Assembly (NCBI GenBank): GCA_045586905.1 | Contig: JAZNBF010000080.1 | Location: forward strand, 1 to 5,045 | DNA length: 5,045 nt | DNA from: RGIG1828 sp045586905 | GTDB lineage: Bacteria; Bacillota; Clostridia; UMGS1810 | Direction of reading: 5' to 3' | Part shown: positions 1-4,743 of the stretch, piece after piece | Layout of the letters: each line of letters opens with the position of its first letter | Position numbering within the stretch: position 1 is the first letter of the stretch | Position numbers and translations under genes: made by a program | Notes under the pieces: generated by a model | The model's database searches: none | Seen by the model: the letters and a program-made list of their open reading frames with translations, nothing else | What the model was told of the DNA's origin: nothing

Positions 1-566
1 TGTTTCCTGATGTTTTTTTTGAATATTTAATTTTTACATTGCCATTATGGATGCTTATATATATATGGGGAGTGCCAAGGCTTCTTATTGCAGATTCAGG
101 AAAAAAACATACATTTACGGAATCTATGAAATCTTTTGTTAATCCTATGTTTATAGCAATGCTGGTAGGTATGTTAATTGGTCTATCAAGGATTAATCTT
201 CCTGAGTGGACTATGTCACTGATAAATGTATCGGGAGATTGCATGTCACCGATTGCCATGATTCTTACTGGAGTGGTGGTATCGTCTATATCCCTGAAAA
301 AAACTTTTTTAAATGTAAGAATTTATATTGTTTCGATTATAAGGCTTATTATTATGCCTGTCCTTTTCATAGCAGTGGCATGTTTTTTCAGAATTCCTGA
401 AACAACCTATATCTGTGCACTTTGTTCTCTCGCCATGCCTCTTGGGCTCAACACCATTGTTATCCCGAGTGCCTATGGCAAAGACACATCAACAGCAGCG
501 GGAATGGCAGTTATTTCTCATCTGCTCTCCGCTGTAACAATTCCTTTTATTTTCATGCTTGTATAA
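1..566 (+). CDS. AEC (auxin efflux carrier) family permease, C-terminal part
   Basis: This is the 3' part of a gene that enters from the left edge; the first complete codon is at base 3 and the frame is open to the edge, so the TTG at 39 is not a start. About 187 residues remain of a family that is usually 300-320 residues long. The protein is very hydrophobic, with about six membrane segments: one around LPLWMLIYIW, one around FVNPMFIAMLVGMLIG, one around MILTGVVVSSI, one around IIRLIIMPVLFIAVACFF, one around ALCSLAMPLGLN, and a last one ending in IPFIFMLV. The segment MPLGLNTIVIPSAYG followed by TSTAAGMAVISHLLS matches the C-terminal half of AEC permeases, whose characterised members move organic acids such as malate. 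The substrate cannot be read from this part. The gene ends at TAA 564-566, just before a terminator. It is AT-rich (about 38% GC in sampled lines). The family call is firm; a specific role is not. Confidence 0.85.
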   Translation, partial: FPDVFFEYLIFTLPLWMLIYIWGVPRLLIADSGKKHTFTESMKSFVNPMFIAMLVGMLIGLSRINLPEWTMSLINVSGDCMSPIAMILTGVVVSSISLKKTFLNVRIYIVSIIRLIIMPVLFIAVACFFRIPETTYICALCSLAMPLGLNTIVIPSAYGKDTSTAAGMAVISHLLSAVTIPFIFMLV

Positions 567-577
567 AACTACAACTA

Positions 578-608
578 AAAAATGACTTGCATTTTGCAAG
601 TCATTTTT
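578..608. terminator. Bidirectional intrinsic terminator between convergent genes
   Basis: A perfect 14-bp inverted repeat (578-591 with 595-608, loop TTT) has the core ATGACTTGCA/TGCAAGTCAT. A-rich on its left arm and T-rich on its right arm, it offers a U tract in both directions. It starts 11 bases after the permease stop and lies 42 bases past the stop of the minus-strand HNH gene, so it can end both converging transcripts. Confidence 0.9.
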
Positions 609-650
609 GTTTGCAGAAATTTTTATCTGTGTGTGTCTTCCGGATACACT

Positions 651-1061
651 TTATATGCTGTCGCTTTTGCCCAAATTACATTTGGAACAAAGTGTCTGTA
701 AATTATCTGCTGTTGTTTCCCCGCCTTTTGAATAGGGTATAATATGGTCAATGTGTAATTCGACAGCAGGATCTTTTGCAGGTGATGCACCACAAGCACA
801 ACATTTAAAGTTATCTCTTTTTAAAATTTGGTATCTTAATTTATCAGATATTATTCTTGAATGACCATATGGTTTTCTTTTTATCTGGCATATAGGGCAT
901 TTTCTTAACCAAACATCACAACCATTTGCCAAATATTTGTGACCACACTCCAAACATTCCATTTCAAATTCATTTTGGTTATAATGTGTTTTGGATTTAC
1001 CTCTGTATCCCAAATTTTTTTGATTGTTTTTATTTATATATCCAATATCTAACGATTTCAT
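651..1061 (-). CDS. Zinc-ribbon and HNH endonuclease domain protein
   Basis: This is a complete 136-aa protein with two parts. Residues about 31-60 form a zinc ribbon with paired cysteines C36/C39 and C55/C58, preceded by a polar stretch (NKNNQKNLGYRG) that resembles small zinc-ribbon proteins I associate from memory with restriction-type loci. Residues about 75-136 are a classic HNH nuclease module: C87/C90, the catalytic-type HIDHIIP (D105-H106), N120 in DNLQTLC, C125/C128, and the family-typical ending NLGKSDSI. The last H of the H-N-H triad is N129 here, a common variant. HNH modules cut DNA with one metal ion; the target of this one is unknown. The ATG start has AGGAG seven bases upstream. 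The gene lies 26 bp after mtaB on the same strand, so it is probably transcribed from the mtaB promoter. Its GC content is about 32% (130 of 411 by hand count), well below mtaB, which suggests recent acquisition. It could be a stand-alone mobile or defence nuclease; it does not look truncated. Confidence 0.85.
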   Translation of the reverse strand: MKSLDIGYINKNNQKNLGYRGKSKTHYNQNEFEMECLECGHKYLANGCDVWLRKCPICQIKRKPYGHSRIISDKLRYQILKRDNFKCCACGASPAKDPAVELHIDHIIPYSKGGETTADNLQTLCSKCNLGKSDSI

Positions 1062-1087
1062 GTTTTTTCTCCTGATATTGTAAAAAC

Positions 1088-2389
1088 TTACTCATGTGCG
1101 AGTTCTCCCGCCATAACGGAATTTTCATATTTTCCGAGCTTCACCTTCACTATTTTGTGTGTCAGATCGTTTTCCGATTTCACTCTCACTCTGATGTAGT
1201 TTTTCATGTGTCCTTCATATTTGTCATCCGACACCTTCTGCTCAAAAAGCACCTCTGAAGTTTTGCCTTCAAATGACGACACATATTTTTCATGGAGCTC
1301 CGATGCAACTGCTATCAGCTTTTTCGCTCTTTCTTCGCGAAGCCTTTTTTCCACCTGATCTTCCATGTCATAGGCTTTTGTGCCTTCTCGGGGCGAGAAT
1401 GGGAACACATGCACCTCGCTGAAAGCGATTTCTTTCACAAACTCAGTGCAACACTCAAAATCTTCCTCTGTTTCACCGGGAAATCCCGTTATGATGTCGG
1501 TTGTAATGGCAGGATTTCCAAAAGCTTTTCTCAGCCTTTTTATAGCCTGTCTGTACTCGTCGGAGGTGTATTTTCTGTTCATTCTCTTTAAAGTTTTGTC
1601 GCATCCCGACTGCAGTGACACATGGAAATGGTCGCACATCTTATCCATTTTGCTTATTTCTTCCACAAATTCATCTGTCAGCACTCTCGGCTCCACCGAG
1701 CCAAGCCTTATGCGCTCCACGCCCTCCACACAGTCCACTGCCTTTATTGCATCTATGAGGGTTTTACCTCCAAGGTCTCTGCCATATGAGCCAATGTGAA
1801 TGCCCGTCAGCACTATCTCACGATATCCGTTTTCTGCAAGCCTTGTCACCTCGCGGGTGATGCTTTCCTCGCTTCTGCTTCTCACTGCGCCTCTGGTGTA
1901 GGGGATGATGCAGTATGAGCAAAACTCCGTGCACCCTTCCTCAATCTTAACAAAAGCTCTTGTCCTGTCCTCATATGAAGAGATTTCAAGGTTTTCATAG
2001 CTTCTTTCTTTCAGTATGTTGCCAACGCACACCACGGGAGGCGCTTCTTTCAGCTTTTCTTCACAAAGGTCAACCACCTTCGCTCTGTCTTTTGTGCCAA
2101 TGATAATGTCGGCATATCCAAGCGCACTCACCTTATCGGGCGCCATCTGGCTGTAACAGCCGACAACAACCACAAGAGCATCGGCATTTTTCTTTTTGGC
2201 TCTGCCTATCATTTGTCTCGATTTGCGCTCTGCCTCCGAGGTCACCACACAAGTGTTGATAATATAAATATCACACACCTCGTCAAAGCTTTTTGTCTCA
2301 TACCCTCTGTCTTTAAAAAGGGTGAGCATAGCTTCGGTTTCATATTGATTGACCTTACAGCCGAGTGTGCAAAAAGACACTGTTTTCAT
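1088..2389 (-). CDS. mtaB: tRNA t6A37 methylthiotransferase MtaB
   Basis: This radical-SAM methylthiotransferase adds a methylthio group to C2 of t6A at position 37 of ANN-decoding tRNAs, giving ms2t6A (known for the family, YqeV in Bacillus). Counting from the ATG at 2389 it has 433 residues, the normal size. The N-terminal UPF0004 domain carries the auxiliary-cluster cysteines C11 (in TLGCKVNQYE), C47 (in NTC) and C78 (in VGCYSQ). The radical-SAM CxxxCxxC is C153, C157 and C160 (in GCTEFCSYCIIPYTRG). Further family marks are HVSLQSG (about 256) and TGFPGET (about 301). A TRAM RNA-binding domain fills about residues 372-433. Opening with TLGCKVNQYE and lacking MiaB or RimO signatures, it fits MtaB best. 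An in-frame TTG two codons upstream is too close to the AAGGAG to be the start. The gene has its own promoter, divergent from the HPr-like gene, and probably cotranscribes the HNH gene. GC is about 45-50% in sampled lines. Confidence 0.95.
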   Translation of the reverse strand: MKTVSFCTLGCKVNQYETEAMLTLFKDRGYETKSFDEVCDIYIINTCVVTSEAERKSRQMIGRAKKKNADALVVVVGCYSQMAPDKVSALGYADIIIGTKDRAKVVDLCEEKLKEAPPVVCVGNILKERSYENLEISSYEDRTRAFVKIEEGCTEFCSYCIIPYTRGAVRSRSEESITREVTRLAENGYREIVLTGIHIGSYGRDLGGKTLIDAIKAVDCVEGVERIRLGSVEPRVLTDEFVEEISKMDKMCDHFHVSLQSGCDKTLKRMNRKYTSDEYRQAIKRLRKAFGNPAITTDIITGFPGETEEDFECCTEFVKEIAFSEVHVFPFSPREGTKAYDMEDQVEKRLREERAKKLIAVASELHEKYVSSFEGKTSEVLFEQKVSDDKYEGHMKNYIRVRVKSENDLTHKIVKVKLGKYENSVMAGELAHE

Positions 2390-2397
2390 TTGCAAAT

Positions 2398-2403
2398 CTC
2401 CTT
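2398..2403 (-). promoter_or_regulatory. Ribosome binding site that fixes the mtaB start
   Basis: On the minus strand AAGGAG is followed by eight bases and then ATG (2387-2389). The upstream TTG (2393-2395) would be only two bases from this site, so the ATG is chosen. Confidence 0.8.
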
Positions 2404-2426
2404 GATTTTAATATAACGCAATAACT

Positions 2427-2454
2427 ATTATACACTATTTACAAATATTTTCAA
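2427..2454 (-). promoter_or_regulatory. Sigma-A promoter for mtaB-HNH
   Basis: Read on the minus strand, a -35 box TTGAAA (2449-2454) and a perfect -10 box TATAAT (2427-2432) are 16 bp apart. Transcription would begin near 2420, giving a leader of about 30 bases before the mtaB ATG. It is divergent from the promoter of the HPr-like gene, with 16 bp between the two -35 boxes. Confidence 0.75.
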
Positions 2455-2470
2455 GACCCCCTAAATTGAC

Positions 2471-2499
2471 TTGACACAGATGGAAAAAAGTTGTATTAT
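2471..2499 (+). promoter_or_regulatory. Sigma-A promoter for the HPr-like gene
   Basis: A consensus -35 TTGACA (2471-2476) is followed by a 17-bp spacer and a -10 TATTAT (2494-2499). The -35 is preceded directly by another TTGAC, a short tandem repeat. Transcription would start near 2506, about 38 bases before the ATG, with AGGAGG (2528-2533) in between. Confidence 0.8.
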
Positions 2500-2543
2500 A
2501 TATGTGTAAATAAATACTTCAAATTACAGGAGGTTATACGAAA

Positions 2544-2771
2544 ATGAAAACTTTTAAAGTAAAAATCAACTCCATCGGAGATGTAAAAAACTTTGTAAAC
2601 ATTGTGAGCAAATATGATTTCGATATCGACCTGATTTCCGACAGATATGTTGTAGATGCAAAATCTATCATGGGCATATTCAGCCTTGACCTTACAAAGC
2701 CAATCGAGGTTCAGGTTCACACAGACGATGCAGATGCAATTGCCGCAGAGCTTGCACCATACACTGCATAA
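2544..2771 (+). CDS. HPr-like protein lacking the phospho-histidine
   Basis: This 75-aa protein is related to HPr, the phosphocarrier of the sugar phosphotransferase system, but is slightly shorter than the usual 85-90. The match is clearest at the start (KTFKVK), at SKYDFDIDL, and at KSIMGIFSLDL (residues 40-50), which is the HPr segment around the regulatory serine; S41 corresponds to Ser46 of Bacillus HPr. The N-terminal active-site loop is different: where HPr has the phosphorylated His15 in HARPA, this protein has GDVKNF, with D13 aligned to the histidine and about three residues missing before SKYD. Its only histidine is H59, far from that site. It therefore should not carry phosphate from enzyme I to PTS permeases. 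A regulatory role like that of Crh, which also lacks the histidine but keeps the serine, is an inference. The start has AGGAGG ten bases upstream. The gene has its own promoter and terminator, so it appears to be a single-gene unit. Confidence 0.8.
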   Translation: MKTFKVKINSIGDVKNFVNIVSKYDFDIDLISDRYVVDAKSIMGIFSLDLTKPIEVQVHTDDADAIAAELAPYTA

Positions 2772-2781
2772 TTCACATCAT

Positions 2782-2811
2782 AAAAAACGCAGCCCACAAG
2801 CTGCGTTTTTT
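2782..2811 (+). terminator. Intrinsic terminator of the HPr-like gene
   Basis: A 12-bp perfect stem (2782-2793 with 2800-2811; core CGCAGC/GCTGCG) with the six-base loop CCACAA ends in a run of six T. It lies ten bases after the stop codon at 2769-2771. Confidence 0.9.
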
Positions 2812-2841
2812 AAAATATATTCAAAAGAAATCTGTTTTAAC

Positions 2842-2857
2842 ACGCCGGAGTCGGCGT
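2842..2857 (+). other. Small GC hairpin in the DUF4364 leader
   Basis: ACGCCG (2842-2847) and CGGCGT (2852-2857) form a perfect 6-bp stem with the loop GAGT. No T run follows, so it is not a terminator. It ends 11 bases before the AGGGGAG of the next gene and could affect mRNA stability or translation. No convincing promoter was found between 2812 and 2868. Confidence 0.4.
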
Positions 2858-2868
2858 AATATTGGCAT

Positions 2869-2875
2869 AGGGGAG
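2869..2875 (+). promoter_or_regulatory. Ribosome binding site supporting the TTG start
   Basis: AGGGGAG lies nine bases before the TTG at 2885. An in-frame TGA at 2876-2878 rules out any earlier start, and no ATG follows nearby, so TTG is the start. Confidence 0.75.
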
Positions 2876-2884
2876 TGAATAGAG

Positions 2885-3427
2885 TTGAAACCGTTTGTCT
2901 ACAAACCCGATGACTACGAATCAAAGTTAATAATCCTTTTTGCACTCAAAAATCTCAAGCAAAGTCCTAACTATCAGGTTTTGAGTCAGGTTGTGTCCCA
3001 AAGTGCCGACATTCAGTATTTTGAGCTTCAGGAGTATCTCAAGGCTGTCATCGACATAGGCAGTGCCGAAGAGTTCAAAATAGGCGAAGAATATGTCTAC
3101 ACTCTCACCCACATGGGCGAAGAAACCTGCGAATATTTTTCCTCGCGCATACCTGCCAGCATCCGTGAAAGCATCATAAGTGCCGCCCGTGAAATCAACA
3201 ACGACACCTCCGATCTCAACAAGGTCTATGCCGACTATATTCCCATAAACGAAATAGAATACAAAGTGGTTTGCGGCATTATGGAAAACGGTGTCAAGCT
3301 GCTCGATTTTGAGCTTTATGCAGGCGAAAAAGAAAGAGCGAAAAAAATATGCAGCTATTTCAAAGCACACACCCGTGATTTCTATATGAATATTGTTGAA
3401 AATATTGAAAAGAATATAAAAAATTAA
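2885..3427 (+). CDS. DUF4364 family protein (winged-helix-like N-terminus)
   Basis: This 180-aa soluble protein resembles the DUF4364 family, found mainly in Clostridia; its biochemical role is not established to my knowledge. The N-terminal half reads like a winged helix: a first helix around residues 13-25 (SKLIILFALKNL), a second around 30-38, a longer helix around 45-58 (YFELQEYLKAVID), then a strand-turn with YVYTLTHMGEETCEYF (70-85) that would be the wing, and the family-like RIPASIRESI (88-97). The C-terminal half (about 120-180) alternates strands and helices and ends in a lysine- and asparagine-rich tail. This suggests a DNA-binding or regulatory protein, but no ligand or target can be read. 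There are no membrane segments or signal peptide. The start is TTG. The gene lies 54 bases before recR on the same strand and may be partly cotranscribed with it. Confidence 0.75.
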   Translation: MKPFVYKPDDYESKLIILFALKNLKQSPNYQVLSQVVSQSADIQYFELQEYLKAVIDIGSAEEFKIGEEYVYTLTHMGEETCEYFSSRIPASIRESIISAAREINNDTSDLNKVYADYIPINEIEYKVVCGIMENGVKLLDFELYAGEKERAKKICSYFKAHTRDFYMNIVENIEKNIKN

Positions 3428-3428
3428 G

Positions 3429-3437
3429 TGTTATAAT
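3429..3437 (+). promoter_or_regulatory. Possible extended -10 promoter for recR
   Basis: TGT followed by TATAAT (3432-3437) forms an extended -10 element directly after the DUF4364 stop. No good -35 is present at 17 bp; the nearest TTGAAA (3405-3410) is 21 bp away. Transcription would start near 3444, leaving a leader of about 38 bases before recR. This is a plausible secondary promoter, not a certain one. Confidence 0.4.
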
Positions 3438-3466
3438 TGTGCACTCAGTGTAATATTATTTGTGTT

Positions 3467-3473
3467 AGAGAGG
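3467..3473 (+). promoter_or_regulatory. Ribosome binding site that fixes the recR start
   Basis: AGAGAGG lies eight bases before the ATG at 3482. A longer in-frame TTG start at 3437 lacks such a site and would add 15 residues not found in the family. Confidence 0.7.
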
Positions 3474-3481
3474 AAAAAGAC

Positions 3482-4078
3482 ATGCTTTACACCGAAAGCT
3501 TCTCAAAACTCATAGATGTTTTTCGCCGCATGCCCGGTGTCGGCAATAAAAGTGCTGTCAGAATGGCATATTATATACTGTCGCTTTCCAAAGATGATGT
3601 TGACGATATAGTAAGGACCATTCAGAAGGCAAAAGAAAAAATAGGCTACTGCTCCGTTTGTCAGAACATAACCGAGCAGGATGTGTGCGAAATATGCTCG
3701 TCTCCCAAGCGAGACTCATCTGTCATATGCGTTGTGGAGCAGAGTAAAGATGTTGTCGCACTCGAAAAAACAAGAGAATACTCCGGCACCTACCATGTCC
3801 TCCACGGATGCATTTCACCCATGGATTCCATCGGCCCCGAAGACATACGCATAAAAGAGCTCGTCGCCCGCATCTCATCGGGAGAGGTTTCGGAGGTAAT
3901 AATGGCAATCAGCCCAAGTGTTGAGGGCGAAGCCACCACCATGTACATCTCGCGCCTTCTCAAGCCTTTCGGCGTAAAGGTGACTCGCATTGCCTATGGT
4001 ATTCCCGTTGGCGGCGACCTCGAATATGCCGACCAGGTAACACTTGCCAAAGCCATAGAGGGCAGACGCGAAATATAA
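3482..4078 (+). CDS. recR: Recombination mediator protein RecR
   Basis: RecR works with RecO (and RecF) in the cytoplasm to load RecA onto single-stranded DNA at gaps, and forms a ring that clamps DNA. From the ATG the protein has 198 residues, the standard length. The N-terminal helix-hairpin-helix is at about 8-30 (RMPGVGNKSAVRMA). The C4 zinc finger is C57, C60, C69 and C72. The Toprim domain starts at about residue 81 (VICVVEQSKDVVALE, with acidic E86) and includes SPSVEGEATTMYI (about 144-156). The C-terminal GIPVGGDLEYADQVTLAKA (173-191) is the conserved Walker B-like end. All key residues are present. In many bacteria recR follows dnaX and ebfC; here neither is upstream, and a DUF4364 gene takes that place. 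No hairpin terminator follows, so transcription may run on into the greA leader. Confidence 0.97.
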   Translation: MLYTESFSKLIDVFRRMPGVGNKSAVRMAYYILSLSKDDVDDIVRTIQKAKEKIGYCSVCQNITEQDVCEICSSPKRDSSVICVVEQSKDVVALEKTREYSGTYHVLHGCISPMDSIGPEDIRIKELVARISSGEVSEVIMAISPSVEGEATTMYISRLLKPFGVKVTRIAYGIPVGGDLEYADQVTLAKAIEGRREI

Positions 4079-4126
4079 TGGCTTCATTGGCACAAAATTT
4101 TAAAATCCTGCGTGATTGTTAAACTA

Positions 4127-4155
4127 TTGACAAAAATCAATTTTGTAGTTATAAT
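4127..4155 (+). promoter_or_regulatory. Consensus sigma-A promoter for greA-lysS
   Basis: A perfect TTGACA (4127-4132), a 17-bp spacer and a perfect TATAAT (4150-4155) form the strongest promoter in the window. Transcription would begin at about 4161-4163, leaving a leader of about 85 bases before greA. The spacer holds an imperfect inverted repeat (ACAAAA at 4130-4135, TTTTGT at 4141-4146), and a 13-bp palindrome (4162-4174) lies at the expected start point; either could bind a regulator. Confidence 0.9.
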
Positions 4156-4177
4156 ATGAAGAATATGACATATTTTG

Positions 4178-4227
4178 GCCTTATTGCGCTCGCAGATAAG
4201 GCGTTTTGCTTTTTCTTATGTGCGGGC
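4178..4227 (+). promoter_or_regulatory. Putative attenuator in the greA leader
   Basis: Two mutually exclusive hairpins can be drawn. The first pairs 4178-4187 (GCCTTATTGC) with 4192-4202 (GCA, bulged G4195, ATAAGGC), ten base pairs with a GCTC loop, followed by the T-rich stretch 4204-4214. That is terminator-like and would release an RNA of about 50 bases. The second pairs 4188-4201 with 4214-4227: 13 pairs including two G-U, with one G-G mismatch (4195/4220). It uses the 3' arm of the first hairpin and sequesters the T tract in its loop, so it would act as an antiterminator. It ends just before the weak greA ribosome site (GAAAGG, 4229-4234). I do not recognise a known riboswitch or T-box. 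The pairing is seen in the sequence; the switching is inferred. The leader of E. coli greA also terminates early, giving the GraL RNAs. Confidence 0.55.
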
Positions 4228-4246
4228 AGAAAGGTTGGATATTAAC

Positions 4247-4720
4247 ATGGCAAAAGAGGTTATACTTACCCCCGAGGGCCTCAAAAAACTGGAGGACGAA
4301 CTCGAACACCTCAAAGTTGTCGGCAGAAAAGAGATTGCCGAAAGAATTAAGATTGCAAGAGGTTTTGGCGATCTTTCCGAAAATTCCGAATACGATGCAG
4401 CCAAAGATGCGCAGGCTTCAATGGAAGAGCGTATTGCAAAAATTGAAGAAATGCTCAAAAATGCAAAGGTTATCGAAGCCGAAGATGTGGGCACCGATGC
4501 TGTAAGCATATTTTCAAAGGTTAAGGTTTTAGATGTAGAGTTCGATGACGAGGAAGTCTTCACCATCGTAGGCTCTACCGAAGCAGATCCCGACTCCGGC
4601 AAGATTTCCGACGAGTCACCCATAGGAAGTGCCCTCATAGGCAAAAAAGTGGGCGATGTTGTGTTTGCAGAAACCCCCGGAGGAGCAATCGAATTTAAAA
4701 TACTTGAAATCAGCAAATAA
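4247..4720 (+). CDS. greA: Transcription elongation factor GreA
   Basis: GreA enters the secondary channel of stalled, backtracked RNA polymerase and stimulates cleavage of the RNA 3' end so that elongation resumes. The 157-residue length is normal. Residues about 1-75 form the antiparallel coiled coil, opening with TPEGLKKLEDELEHLK. The tip GDLSENSEYDAA (41-52) has the acidic residues D42 and E45 that match the catalytic D41 and E44 of E. coli. Residues about 80-157 form the FKBP-like globular domain, with the typical SPIGSALIGKKVGDVV (124-139) and TPGGAIEFKILEI (143-155). The ATG at 4247 is chosen because the family starts here; a TTG in the same frame at 4175 would only translate the leader. 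The ribosome site (GAAAGG, 12 bases away) is weak and distant, in contrast with the strong promoter. lysS follows after 23 bases, so the two are almost certainly one operon. Confidence 0.97.
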   Translation: MAKEVILTPEGLKKLEDELEHLKVVGRKEIAERIKIARGFGDLSENSEYDAAKDAQASMEERIAKIEEMLKNAKVIEAEDVGTDAVSIFSKVKVLDVEFDDEEVFTIVGSTEADPDSGKISDESPIGSALIGKKVGDVVFAETPGGAIEFKILEISK

Positions 4721-4743
4721 TACACACAAGGAGGAATTCCCGA

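Noticed and set aside
633..649. Imperfect inverted repeat GTGT...ACAC with a TCCGGA core between the HNH stop and the terminator
   Set aside because: Only four outer pairs are firm and a mismatch interrupts the stem; the strong 14-bp terminator next to it explains the region.
1380..1799. A 139-codon plus-strand frame opposite mtaB
   Set aside because: It is antisense to the radical-SAM region, whose motifs are intact on the minus strand, and has no start signals.
2927..3370. A 147-codon minus-strand frame opposite the DUF4364 gene
   Set aside because: It shows no domain or ribosome site and mirrors the coding strand, where a recognisable family protein with a good ribosome site is present.
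3437..3481. 15-residue N-terminal extension of RecR from a TTG
   Set aside because: It overlaps a promoter-like element, lacks a ribosome site, and RecR has its standard 198 residues from the ATG at 3482.
4095..4106. AAAATTTTAAAA palindrome-like stretch after recR as a terminator
   Set aside because: It contains only A and T, has no stable GC stem and no following T run, so it is unlikely to terminate transcription.
4175..4246. 24-residue N-terminal extension of GreA from a TTG
   Set aside because: It would translate the structured leader, has no ribosome site, and GreA proteins start at the MAKEVILTPEG position.
4161..4246. T-box or known lysine riboswitch upstream of greA-lysS
   Set aside because: The leader is only about 85 bases, lacks a T-box TGG-containing antiterminator motif with a specifier loop, and is far too short for a lysine riboswitch.
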